24,722 nt of DNA. It comes from a virus. A program made the position numbers and the translations under genes. Of the stretch, positions 13,929-23,250 are shown one piece after another. Position 1 is the first letter of the stretch. The number at the start of each line of letters is the position of its first letter. The stretch spans positions 1-24,722 of the IMG/VR virus record IMGVR_UViG_3300006802_000527; one strand, 5' to 3'. The notes beneath the pieces were generated by a model. That model made no database searches. It was not told the origin of the DNA and worked only from the letters and a program-made list of their open reading frames with translations.

Positions 13929-16900
13929 TATTTAGTTGCCTCTAGTTCAGCTTTCTTTTCTCTAACATTGCGAGAGATACTCTCATAGACAGGATCAGGA
14001 GTAAACCTATTAGCTCTCTCAAGAGCATCAAAGAGCAGTTCATCAGGTATTACTTGAGTGAAGAGATACATTTCATTTGCAATATCTCCAGTCTGAGGAT
14101 ACCGCGCTGCAAACTTTGTTCTATAGTCAATAAGAATTTGAGCTACATCTTCTACAGCTTTTTTGCGATCTCTCATCCAGTTTACTTTGGCATTAATGTC
14201 CTGTACTTCTCCCATTGGAACACCAAACAAAGAGGCAATTGCATCCGACTTGGTTCCTTCAGCGAACAGAACAGTACCAGAAGAGCTTTCAAGAGTTCCA
14301 TACTTCCACAGAGCATAAAACTTTAGAGAGTTATTGACTGTCGATATATTTCTAAATACGTTCTCTACTTGGTTTCTGGTGACAGGTCCCAGTGGTTGCC
14401 CTGCTCCAGCCTCAAGAGCCATCCACTTAAAGAGATTGCTTGTGTCTTCTGCAAAGTCACTGAAGATACTGGCAGATGCACCACCAAGAACCTCAAAGGT
14501 AGAGGCATCCCCATACCGACCAGCACCAAACAGTTCTCGTATAACGTCTGTGTGGAAGTGTCCAATACCGGCTCTCTCAGAGAACGCCAGATCGTTGCCA
14601 GTTACAACAGAGATGATAGTATCAATCAGACCTCTATCCATTACAAATTGAACAGGCTTTTCTTGCAGATTAGGAGTTTCGCCTGCCTTGCCCTTGAGAA
14701 ACTCACTGGCTTGTGCCAAAACGGGAAGACCAATTGATCCGTAAAGAATATACTGACCAGCAACCAATTGTATTTTTTCTTGTACTGTGAACTGACGACC
14801 AAATGCTGCTTCCAATACACGGTTCTGATATGCCCAGAACTGAGTAGGAATACTCAAGATCCCTTTCTGGTAGGCAGCAGAGCTGGCCTCACTCATGTTC
14901 AGTGAGAGATCCTCTGCTTCTTGGAAAACCCTTTCAAGAAACGTCTGACGATCCAAATTAGGAGAACGTTCTTTTACTCGACGCCACGCCATCTGCCAAG
15001 CAGTTGTACGGTTCCAACGTTCAGCTTCGTAGAAGAAGGTACGCCCAAGCTCCCGAGCATCAGTTCCAATGCTGCCTGTCAGGTTAAACCCAGTAGACAG
15101 GTTCATGTCGTTGATCTGTACTTGAGAAGAGTTGACATCAAGAAAACCGCCACGGCGTAGTTCTGTAGCCATGTCAATAAATTCTTCTGTTGAGTCAAAC
15201 CCAAATGTACGACCCTTCATAGCTTCTGCAAATGAATCCATGTCGTTGTACTTGGTGTTCATGACCCGAAGGAAAGGAGTAGCATACATTGCTTGCATCC
15301 CCTTCTTTGGATCAATTGATGTAGCAGCCAACATGGTTGTAATCTGCATTGGGAACTGAGCTACGTTAAAGAGGCCCAGCTTTGCATCAAAGATATAACC
15401 TCTAAGCTTTGAAGTAAAGTCTGATTCGTCTAACCAATTAACAATAGACGCTGCTTTGTTTGTCCCAACGATGTTACTTGACTCAAGATACTCAACCAAG
15501 TTACGGGTCAAGCTCTTAGCAGTCATTTGTTCTGGAGTTGTCCAGTTCAAAGTTCGCATGATGGTTTGTCTTTGCTGTTCAGCAGCATTAACAATAGGAG
15601 CAGGAGTGTCTCTCCTAAACTGCCCTTCTACAAATTGACGAGAGATGCTTTTCTTCCCAGTCACATCAAGATAATCGCCATAGGTTTTAAGCCACTTACC
15701 CATTGCCCGTTGTTTATAGACAGAGAAGCCAACAAGATTAGAGACAGAACCAAGAGCCCTATTGACGGTTTCAAATGCATCAAGGGTGGGCAGCTCTTCT
15801 CCTTGGGGATCTGTCAAGGGCTTACCTTTAGGTGAGTAGTACATCCGTCCTTGAGTTTGTACTTGAGACAGGTATCCGGGCACTCCTTCACCAGAATCTC
15901 CTACAATGGCGTTAGGGTTTTTTGCATAAGCAGAAGGAAGTTCCCTATCTCCTACCACCTCAAAGAGTTCATCTAGATTGATATAACCATCTTCTACGTC
16001 ATTCCAGAAGTCATCAGCATTATCAACAAGATCAGAAAGAGCATCCCTAGCTTGCTCTTCTGTACGCTCTCCAGCGCGATACTCTCGCATTACTTTAATG
16101 CCAAGGTTGTGCCGCTCTACCCAGTCTTCAATATCTGCTTTTTTAGTAGCACCTTTCCAAGTCTTAGCAGCCCCAAGAAACTTCTCGCCCGTATCTGCCT
16201 GACGCATAACTGATGCTTGTTTTGCAAAGTGCCGCACCTTGGGTGAGTACATGCGGTGTCCACCGGGACGATATGGTATTTGGACATTAGCTAGTGGGCT
16301 GATTGATACTTCACTTTTCCTGACAAGAACATTACTAATGTGTATATCTCCAGCTTGATACGGCACAGCCATTGTACCTTCCAGCTTGATTAATACGTAA
16401 CCCTGTTCTTCAAGTTCTTTTGGATTGTACCGTCTAAGGTCATCATCAAGATAGTGAAAACCCTTAGTCGCATTGTACGTCCGTCCTTCAGGAAGACGAG
16501 CAGGCAGAGACCTTTCTACCTTAGCGTTTCGAGCAGACATAAAGAAGCCTTCAGGGATCTCAATAGAGACTGTCTGAAGACCTTTAGCATTTGCAAGACT
16601 GAGAGCTTCGTCGTTTCTTAAGGTGTACTCCACATCGTTAAGAACTCTATACGCAGAGTATGCGTCATAGAACCGTTTAGGTGTTACACCATCCGTCAAA
16701 TTAAAACGGTCGTTGTACATAACGTCAATCTCTCTACGGGTAAGCCACTTACCTTGACGTTCACCTACTTGAATAATGTCGCTTAGAGCACGTTGTTCTC
16801 GTTTCTTAAGAGCTCTAAATATTGGAACAATTTTCTTATTGATAGTCGATATAAGACTGTTACGACGACTTGCGGACATAACAGCAAGACCAAATAGATC

Positions 16901-19621
16901 TTCGCTAGATAGTTGACGACCACCAAGAACAAACCGGCCAATGCCCCAGTTGCTCTTTACATCCGTGATTGGAGCGTAGAAACCAGCCTCTTCAATCGGA
17001 AACTCAATCTCCGCTGTCCACCCTGTACCCTCTGGAGCAGGGCTTATATCTGCTTTAACAGGATCAGCTTGAGTTCTGGAGGCTTCTAGGTCAGCTCTTT
17101 GATCTTTGAACCTACGTATATCTTTCTTAAGATCTCTTTCTTGTTGACGAAGAATCCGTGTTGCATCAAGTCGAGCCTTACCAGACAGATCTGCAACTAG
17201 AGCAAAACTTTGTTTAACTTCTTCAAGGTCTTTCTCTGCTTTAAGGATTTTACCAGAAAGAAGTTCAAGGTCTTGGTCAAGTTTGCTTGTAGGCTTTACG
17301 CCTTCTTCCATTCGCGTTTTAAACGGAGTGTCTTTAAACGTAAGCGGTTTTGTTTCACCCTTCTTCAAGAAATAAGATGAACGACCTACATCAGAAGAAG
17401 GTATCTTTAGCTCATCAATAGCGTCAGAATGTGTCATTCCATCAGGAAGAGAGATCTTATTGCCTTCTTTAGTTACAAGAATCTTAACCTCTCCAAACTG
17501 AGAGTTAGCAACAAGTCTATCAAGGGTCTCTTTAGATGGGTTTACTTTGTATCCAGATGCAGAAACAGCGTCCCCAACATTGACATTTCTCAGAAAGATA
17601 TCAATGACAGGATCTTGCTCTGGAGGTAGAGGTTTTGCGGCTCTTTTTCTGACTCTGGGCTTAGGTGCTGCTTTTCTTGTAATCAAAGTATCAGGAGCAA
17701 AATTACCAGCGACGTCCTCTGCTCCACGGAGGTACTCCACTCTAACGGGAATTGTTCCTCGCTTGCTAGCAACGGCCTCAGCAACTCTGTTGTTACCTTC
17801 CACGATAAAGGCTTGACCATCCTCGCGCACCTGAACCAAAATAGGTGAAGGCTCATAGCCTTTTTCTTCAATAGACTTTTTCAGCCTTTCAGCTTTGAAG
17901 CCTGTGCCTCTAGTCAGTTCTTCGCCCTGAGCACCCGGAAGAGCGTTGAGCCTGTTCACATCAATCTCGACGTTCGTCTTGGTGTACGCCGTAACATTTG
18001 CTGGCCCAACGGTTTTTAAATATGAACCTTCCTCGGCAGTTTCTCGAAGTTCCGCCGCTTGACGCCGCTTGCTTTCAAGCCACTCTTCATTCGGATAGTA
18101 AGTTCGCGTGACTAAATCTTCTTCTGGCTTTGCCGCCTCTCTTGGTTTTCTTGGGGGTCGCGGAGAGTCTGCACCAATCTTATTTACGTATTGAGGATCG
18201 TAACCCTGACCTCTAAGAAAACGAGTGAGGTTGTTGAGGTTAGCAAATCTACCGCCTTTAGCTGTTCCCATCTCTACAACAAGAACAGGGCTTTCAATCC
18301 CAGAGGAGTCTGTCCGAGTACGAGTACTTACATTAAGAACTCTTTTGTCCCCGAACTGGTTTCTAATGTTTTTTAGTTGTGCTTCAATTGCAGCAGAGAG
18401 CTCATCTCGACTAAGACGAGAAAGAAGAGGACGTTGTATTTCAAGAACATCAATTAATTGACGACCAGTATCGTAGCGTCGTGTGGCCTCTGCACCAACA
18501 TTAATAATGGAAGATCCAAGATCAGGATTTACAATACTGGGAAGTGTGCTATCAATAACATCATCTACAGTTTCACCAGTTGTCTTTCTAAGGGCTGACT
18601 CACCTTCATTCTCTACAATACTCAGTAGACGAGAAAGAGTTTCAGCAGACGAAGAGCGTGACCCCCCTCTAGCCAAAGTCTTTACAAGACCAAGAGCCTT
18701 ACCTGCCTTGATAGCTCCAAACAAAAACAAAGGACCATTATCAATTACATCTAATGTATTTTTAAATGTAGGATCTACACCCATCATCAGCTCACCAATA
18801 AGGGCTGCTTCATTGACGCGGTTATTGTATCCAAGTATTGTTGATGATTGCTTGAAATTATTTAGAGTATTTACAAGAAACTCTTCATTAAACTCTTCAG
18901 GACTCATCTGCCAAAATGCAGCAGTCTCTTGAAACTGAGCCCCGCCAGAAACAACATTCTGAAAGAAACCGTTAGTCACTCTGTCTGTTTCTACGTTACC
19001 AGTGGCTCCAATAGAGTTTTGAAGGGGCAACATGAACAAAGCATAATCAAGAATTGTTTTGATAAGCGGGGCGTCCCCTCGCATAGCAGTTTCTCTGGCT
19101 ACCACCTCTTGAAGCAGCGCCAACCTAGCATCAGTTTCAATCCGTTGCTCTAAGAAGTTTGGCAGTTCATATGCTCTTTCAAGAAGTCGTGCTTCTTCAG
19201 GATCAAGGTTCTGTAAGGCAAAGACGTTCTGAGTAGCGTTCTTTTGAGTTGGTTGACGTTCTTCTCTTTCTTGTTCCAAAAGATCGGCTATGATAGCAGA
19301 AGACTGGGCATAGAAGTTTGTGTCTTGTTGAATGAATGGAGCCATAGAGGCTGCATTTCTAAGACGTTCTGCTCTATTCTTTTCATAGATGTTTTTTGAC
19401 AATCCAGCTCTAAGTTGTCGATCAATCAATTGATACCTTGACCGATAAAGATCAAAGAAATCTACGTCCTCTGGAGCAGATGTAAGTTCTGCTAAGGCCG
19501 CTGTTTGAGCTTGACGAGATGTATCTCCTACAGGAGTTGTGTCCTCAGACCTAAAAAAGACCGGAGTCTCCTCTTGTGGGATAGGAGCAAAGACAGTAGA
19601 GATGTCAGAAGATTCTGTCAT
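13928..19621 (-). CDS. Giant ejection protein (gp16-like) with ParB-like domain
   Basis: This 1897-aa protein is the largest in the window; its place after gp14-like and its size suggest the ejection channel protein of the internal core (T7 gp16 is 1318 aa). Residues 1-400 are helical and polar. Residues about 545-640 (DNA 17702-17989) match a ParB/sulfiredoxin-like domain, with RLKKSIEEKGY, an ILVQV strand, and the signature VEGNNRVAEA (GNNR at 609-612). Residues about 778-850 form a charged coiled coil. The C-terminal third has amphipathic segments such as VAQFPMQITTMLAA and YILYGSIGLPVLA that could insert in membranes. It does not show a transglycosylase motif at its N-terminus. It is best viewed as a polyvalent protein delivered into the cell with the DNA. 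Confidence 0.82.
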   Translation of the reverse strand: MTESSDISTVFAPIPQEETPVFFRSEDTTPVGDTSRQAQTAALAELTSAPEDVDFFDLYRSRYQLIDRQLRAGLSKNIYEKNRAERLRNAASMAPFIQQDTNFYAQSSAIIADLLEQEREERQPTQKNATQNVFALQNLDPEEARLLERAYELPNFLEQRIETDARLALLQEVVARETAMRGDAPLIKTILDYALFMLPLQNSIGATGNVETDRVTNGFFQNVVSGGAQFQETAAFWQMSPEEFNEEFLVNTLNNFKQSSTILGYNNRVNEAALIGELMMGVDPTFKNTLDVIDNGPLFLFGAIKAGKALGLVKTLARGGSRSSSAETLSRLLSIVENEGESALRKTTGETVDDVIDSTLPSIVNPDLGSSIINVGAEATRRYDTGRQLIDVLEIQRPLLSRLSRDELSAAIEAQLKNIRNQFGDKRVLNVSTRTRTDSSGIESPVLVVEMGTAKGGRFANLNNLTRFLRGQGYDPQYVNKIGADSPRPPRKPREAAKPEEDLVTRTYYPNEEWLESKRRQAAELRETAEEGSYLKTVGPANVTAYTKTNVEIDVNRLNALPGAQGEELTRGTGFKAERLKKSIEEKGYEPSPILVQVREDGQAFIVEGNNRVAEAVASKRGTIPVRVEYLRGAEDVAGNFAPDTLITRKAAPKPRVRKRAAKPLPPEQDPVIDIFLRNVNVGDAVSASGYKVNPSKETLDRLVANSQFGEVKILVTKEGNKISLPDGMTHSDAIDELKIPSSDVGRSSYFLKKGETKPLTFKDTPFKTRMEEGVKPTSKLDQDLELLSGKILKAEKDLEEVKQSFALVADLSGKARLDATRILRQQERDLKKDIRRFKDQRADLEASRTQADPVKADISPAPEGTGWTAEIEFPIEEAGFYAPITDVKSNWGIGRFVLGGRQLSSEDLFGLAVMSASRRNSLISTINKKIVPIFRALKKREQRALSDIIQVGERQGKWLTRREIDVMYNDRFNLTDGVTPKRFYDAYSAYRVLNDVEYTLRNDEALSLANAKGLQTVSIEIPEGFFMSARNAKVERSLPARLPEGRTYNATKGFHYLDDDLRRYNPKELEEQGYVLIKLEGTMAVPYQAGDIHISNVLVRKSEVSISPLANVQIPYRPGGHRMYSPKVRHFAKQASVMRQADTGEKFLGAAKTWKGATKKADIEDWVERHNLGIKVMREYRAGERTEEQARDALSDLVDNADDFWNDVEDGYINLDELFEVVGDRELPSAYAKNPNAIVGDSGEGVPGYLSQVQTQGRMYYSPKGKPLTDPQGEELPTLDAFETVNRALGSVSNLVGFSVYKQRAMGKWLKTYGDYLDVTGKKSISRQFVEGQFRRDTPAPIVNAAEQQRQTIMRTLNWTTPEQMTAKSLTRNLVEYLESSNIVGTNKAASIVNWLDESDFTSKLRGYIFDAKLGLFNVAQFPMQITTMLAATSIDPKKGMQAMYATPFLRVMNTKYNDMDSFAEAMKGRTFGFDSTEEFIDMATELRRGGFLDVNSSQVQINDMNLSTGFNLTGSIGTDARELGRTFFYEAERWNRTTAWQMAWRRVKERSPNLDRQTFLERVFQEAEDLSLNMSEASSAAYQKGILSIPTQFWAYQNRVLEAAFGRQFTVQEKIQLVAGQYILYGSIGLPVLAQASEFLKGKAGETPNLQEKPVQFVMDRGLIDTIISVVTGNDLAFSERAGIGHFHTDVIRELFGAGRYGDASTFEVLGGASASIFSDFAEDTSNLFKWMALEAGAGQPLGPVTRNQVENVFRNISTVNNSLKFYALWKYGTLESSSGTVLFAEGTKSDAIASLFGVPMGEVQDINAKVNWMRDRKKAVEDVAQILIDYRTKFAARYPQTGDIANEMYLFTQVIPDELLFDALERANRFTPDPVYESISRNVREKKAELEATK

Positions 19622-19624
19622 AGA

Positions 19625-20089
19625 TTAACCTGTAGCGTCCGTACCTGCACCTTCAGTCTGAGACGGTTTTGTTGGAGCAAAACTAGCTGCAGCCATAGAG
19701 AAGTTTGCAATGCCACCAAACAAGTTAGAAACGTTCTGACTCATCATGGCATTACCCATACGATCTGCTGCCTGATCCCCCAAGCTTTCCATCTCTAGGC
19801 TAAATCCAAGATTGCCTCTGAGCTGACTCATTACGGAACCTACACCACCAGCAGTACCAGAGGTGTCCATAGCCCCTGTACCAGCAGCAGACGCAGAGAT
19901 ACGAGCCCGTGCAATACGTGCAGCCCTAATCTGCTCCTGCCTTTGTCGTGCAGCTTGAAGCTTTGCTCGTTTGTTCTGAGCTCTAGCAGCATCCCGTTGG
20001 GCATCAGCGGCTTCATTAGCAGCGACAAGAGATCCTGCAGTTGCAACTGTTGCGACAGTTAATGCAGCTATTGTTGTGAAAGCGCTCAT
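19625..20089 (-). CDS. T7 gp14-like internal virion protein
   Basis: This 154-aa protein has a hydrophobic N-terminus (ALTVATVATAGSLVAA, residues 9-24), then an Ala/Arg/Gln-rich helix (QAARQRQEQIRAARIARA), a small-residue patch and a helical end. This is the pattern of internal protein B (gp14) of T7-like phages, which enters the outer membrane during ejection. It stands just before the giant ejection protein, in the T7 order 13-14-15/16. The stop and next start are three bases apart. Confidence 0.85.
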   Translation of the reverse strand: MSAFTTIAALTVATVATAGSLVAANEAADAQRDAARAQNKRAKLQAARQRQEQIRAARIARARISASAAGTGAMDTSGTAGGVGSVMSQLRGNLGFSLEMESLGDQAADRMGNAMMSQNVSNLFGGIANFSMAAASFAPTKPSQTEGAGTDATG

Positions 20090-20092
20090 TGT

Positions 20093-20566
20093 CTACTTTT
20101 CCTTATACCAGAAAGTCTCGCGGGGAACGTATCCAGCTTTTGCAAACATTTTATTATATCTTTCGTTATTCTGATCTGCATAAAATAGAGAGGCCATTAC
20201 GACTCCTGAAACCCCAAGCTCTTCACCCTTTTTTTCAAAAGCTCTCAGAAGAGAAGTGCCTTGGTCTTCTGCCCACCATGCAAACTCATAAAGAACTTTA
20301 GATTTTCCAAAAACTAGTTCTGAAACCTTCCCAAGAATAAATCCTTTTGGATGAATAAGAACCACACCTTCACTACTTTTGATTAAGTTAACCACAATGT
20401 TCATAACTTTGTTGTGGTCGTAGTCTGTATCAACCCAAGGAGACATTCGGTGAAACCGGGCACAGCACTCTGCAATGTGGTTCAGATGGGCTGAACTGGT
20501 ATTTGCCTCAACTACCTTAAGGGTGGGTTTTTGACTGATAGAAGACGTGCCATCCGAGGAGCTCAA
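20093..20566 (-). CDS. GNAT-like internal virion/assembly protein (gp13-type), TTG start
   Basis: This protein of about 157 aa has a GNAT acyltransferase-like fold. An opening strand and helix (LKVVEANTSSAHL to ARFHRMSPW) is followed by a central beta sheet (GVVLIHPKGFILGKV), then a helix and the ending AGYVPRETFWYKEK. T7 gp13 is also GNAT-like and occupies the same site between gp12 and gp14. The acetyl-CoA loop is not clearly conserved, so catalysis is doubtful. The start is set at TTG 20566, with AAGGA seven bases ahead; this gives a 50-base overlap with the nozzle gene. The frame is open to a TTG at 20644 without a good ribosome-binding site. Confidence 0.78.
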   Translation of the reverse strand: MSSSDGTSSISQKPTLKVVEANTSSAHLNHIAECCARFHRMSPWVDTDYDHNKVMNIVVNLIKSSEGVVLIHPKGFILGKVSELVFGKSKVLYEFAWWAEDQGTSLLRAFEKKGEELGVSGVVMASLFYADQNNERYNKMFAKAGYVPRETFWYKEK

Positions 20567-22865
20567 AGGTTTTTCCTTCTGCACTCTCTGAGAATTTAAA
20601 TTGAATGGCCCTGCCTGATCCTCTAACCTTATTTCTTGTGACAATTACATCTACTCCGGGGTTTCCAGTCCTCGTTGATCCAACACCTGTAGCGTAGTTG
20701 CTTGGTGCATTAGGTCGTCTATAGACCTGTACATTTGAGGACCATTTCTTATCTGTTACCACGTCATTGTAGTAGTCCCAACGAGCCTGCATGAACAAGG
20801 AGCCTTCACAGTCTGGAGTGTAGACAACAGACCCGTTAGCAACCGAACTTCCTTCGTTTTCAATTGGGTTCATAAATACATTGACAATGGGGGCTTGTTT
20901 AGTTCTTGCTCCATCTCCTAGGGTTTCATAACCCGTAATAATATAGGAGTCGTATGTAGTTTTGACAAGTCCTCCACCAGACAAAGTAAGACCACTCCAG
21001 TCAGTATATGTCTTGCTTGTAAAGTTAGCAGGCTGAACAACGTACCCATTACTTGTGTCGTAAGAATGTGTCAGAAACTGCATGTACTGAAAGTCAGGTG
21101 CATCTGCAATATAGTTTAGATCAATAAAGGCAGAAGCAATATAGTAGTCTTCCTCACTTGGGGGATTAGAAGGGAAAAGATCAGGATCTGGTTGAGATAC
21201 CTTATATGGATAGAAAGCACCAAGACCAAGATCAAAAAACAACAAGTTTACATAGTACGAATCATACGTAGTGACTGTAGGCGTTGTAGAGGACGGTGGA
21301 GAGGGCTTCTGAGATCCTGAGCCTGAACCACCACCCGTAATGTTTTGTTGATACTCAGAGCCGTAGAGCCAGCAGACTTTGTTTCTTGAGGGATCATACA
21401 CCCCCATAGCTTTTCCTCTACCATCTCCAATAGCATTGTAGAAAGATTTGATTGTGTCGTCAGAAATGTTGGTGCTATCAAACTGACCGGCAATAGTTCC
21501 AAACTGCCCAATGCTCTGTTGAATAGCAAAGATACCATTCCGTGACCACCAGAAAATCTGAGATCCTGCACGAACAATTGTACGAGGCCAGTCAGTTCCT
21601 TCAGTGCTTACTTTACTGATTGAATACTCAGTTGCACTAAAACCTTGAGAGCCAGACTGAACGTACCACACACCATTGGAGGCAAAGACAAGAACACCAT
21701 CACCCTGCTCTCGAATTGCTACAATCTCTTCTGCATTAGGAATCTCAATCTGACCACCATCTGTAGCAATCAAGTCAGATATATTTTCTGAGGTAGGGTC
21801 TGCTTCCTGAAAACACTGTCCAGCACGTCTACCGTCTTCCAAGGTAGGGCTGAAAAAGACATTTGACTTGTACCCCCAGAACACTCTTCCAGAGGCAAAC
21901 TCAACGGTCCTAGGACGTGTTGTAAGAGTTTCTGCAGTTAAACCTGCAATACCTGAAACTGCCGATCTGTCCTTGTTAAAATATTCAAGAATAAAGTGTC
22001 CACGAGGAGCCCGAGTGTTTCCAAAGAACTGTTTAACAAGACCAGCAGCGTCAAAGTCACCTGTCGTAGGGTCTTTTGATACCCACCAGACTTGAGCATT
22101 TGAGGGGTACCTAGAAAACTGTGTAAAGTAGTCGTTGATTGGACCCGTTGTTGTAGGAAAATTATATGAGTATCTTTCGTTCAACAAAGAGAAAGAGTCA
22201 ATAGATGTTCCCGCACCAGTAGACTGTGGGTTTACCCAACCTTGGTTTCTTAGATTGTAGTTGTGCTCTGCAGTAAGGAATGAAGGCTCTCTGTCTACAG
22301 GGATGCTATCATCTACGCCAATAAAATCCCGGATTAGGATCTTAAGAGACGTGACAGAAATAGATGGTCCTGTAGTATCCCACACAACTCTAAGAGGTTC
22401 GCAATACTCATGGGCAATAAAGTGCTCGCCCCTACCGTGTGCAAACTCGCAGTGCCTTGAGTCTACATCAGAGTCCGCCGCACCAGAGACCTTATAACTA
22501 GACAGATCAAGAGTAACACCAGTGTCGTCGTACTGATTGCTTTCGCCAATCTGATAAAAATAAAGGACACCATCAACCCTTACAACCAACAGGTTCAAGG
22601 AGGCGTCCTTTCCTACAGATGTCCAGACATAGGTATCATAGATTGTACCCTTAGCCTGTCTTGTTGATGTAGGGCTTTGCCAAGCACCGCCAGTCTCTTC
22701 ACCTTTAAGTTCAAGACCAAATCTGCGATCTCGTCTACCGTTCTCACGGATGTCGCAGTTTACTTCATCAATTGTTGCGTTCTCTGGAAACGCAAGAGGG
22801 GTTGCCTCGGTAATTAAACCGCGACTAAAGTTATTGTAGAGTTTATTTCCTTGAGCTCTGCTCAT
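20517..22865 (-). CDS. Tail tubular protein B (nozzle, T7 gp12-like)
   Basis: This 782-aa structural protein forms the tail nozzle. The N-terminus (NKLYNNFSRGLITEATPLAFPEN and DEVNCDI, then RRDRRFGLE) is the typical opening of gp12-like nozzle proteins. The body is beta-rich and aromatic, with repeated strand-turn segments consistent with a beta-propeller platform. T7 gp12 is 794 aa. A Gly/Ser/Pro-rich linker lies near residues 505-525. The start is one base after the preceding stop. The end overlaps the GNAT-like gene by 50 bases. Confidence 0.92.
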   Translation of the reverse strand: MSRAQGNKLYNNFSRGLITEATPLAFPENATIDEVNCDIRENGRRDRRFGLELKGEETGGAWQSPTSTRQAKGTIYDTYVWTSVGKDASLNLLVVRVDGVLYFYQIGESNQYDDTGVTLDLSSYKVSGAADSDVDSRHCEFAHGRGEHFIAHEYCEPLRVVWDTTGPSISVTSLKILIRDFIGVDDSIPVDREPSFLTAEHNYNLRNQGWVNPQSTGAGTSIDSFSLLNERYSYNFPTTTGPINDYFTQFSRYPSNAQVWWVSKDPTTGDFDAAGLVKQFFGNTRAPRGHFILEYFNKDRSAVSGIAGLTAETLTTRPRTVEFASGRVFWGYKSNVFFSPTLEDGRRAGQCFQEADPTSENISDLIATDGGQIEIPNAEEIVAIREQGDGVLVFASNGVWYVQSGSQGFSATEYSISKVSTEGTDWPRTIVRAGSQIFWWSRNGIFAIQQSIGQFGTIAGQFDSTNISDDTIKSFYNAIGDGRGKAMGVYDPSRNKVCWLYGSEYQQNITGGGSGSGSQKPSPPSSTTPTVTTYDSYYVNLLFFDLGLGAFYPYKVSQPDPDLFPSNPPSEEDYYIASAFIDLNYIADAPDFQYMQFLTHSYDTSNGYVVQPANFTSKTYTDWSGLTLSGGGLVKTTYDSYIITGYETLGDGARTKQAPIVNVFMNPIENEGSSVANGSVVYTPDCEGSLFMQARWDYYNDVVTDKKWSSNVQVYRRPNAPSNYATGVGSTRTGNPGVDVIVTRNKVRGSGRAIQFKFSESAEGKTFELLGWHVFYQSKTHP
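20574..20578 (-). promoter_or_regulatory. Ribosome-binding site AAGGA for the GNAT-like gene
   Basis: AAGGA on the minus strand lies seven bases ahead of TTG at 20566. No ATG or GTG in the frame is close to the start of the conserved domain with such a site, so this decides the start. Confidence 0.65.
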
Positions 22866-22866
22866 C

Positions 22867-23250
22867 CTAGAAATCTTCTCCGAAGTGGACTCTCATGTAC
22901 TCTGTAGTCCGTTTATTCGTACAGCCGGGATAGCGACTCCATCCCATCTTGTCGTGCTTCTCAAGCCACTGTATTAGGGCTTTTTCACAATCAGAGTAGT
23001 TGGTCCACCTTCCCTGAAGGTCCTTTGCAAGCTTGCCCCCCTTGTATCTTTTAATCTTGAAGAGGGCATCTGCATCTTGCTCTATCATATACTCGGTCAT
23101 TTTTGAGCTAAGATAGACAGGCTTCTTACTATGTCTTGCCCTTTTAAATTTAGTAGGTTGGGGTTTTGACGTACTTGGTTTGTGTTGTATTCTTTTTAGG
23201 ACTTTGCGCTTACGAGCGGCCAAAATTCCTTTTAGATGCTTTGTACTCAT
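22867..23250 (-). CDS. Small basic protein between the two tail tubular genes
   Basis: This 127-aa protein has a very basic N-terminal 50 residues (many Lys, Arg and Pro) and a folded-looking C-terminal part with aromatic residues (GRWTNYSDCEKALIQWLEKH) and three cysteines in all. The ATG has AGG six bases ahead. It overlaps tail tubular protein A by 41 bases in another frame. T7 has no gene at this place. A structural or assembly role is inferred from position only. Confidence 0.7.
   Translation of the reverse strand: MSTKHLKGILAARKRKVLKRIQHKPSTSKPQPTKFKRARHSKKPVYLSSKMTEYMIEQDADALFKIKRYKGGKLAKDLQGRWTNYSDCEKALIQWLEKHDKMGWSRYPGCTNKRTTEYMRVHFGEDF

Noticed and set aside
17580-17610. TTGACA on the plus strand in the ejection protein gene
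   Set aside because: It has no -10 box, and there is no plus-strand gene downstream.
18483-18932. 149-codon plus-strand frame
   Set aside because: It is antisense to the giant ejection protein and has no domain or ribosome-binding site evidence.
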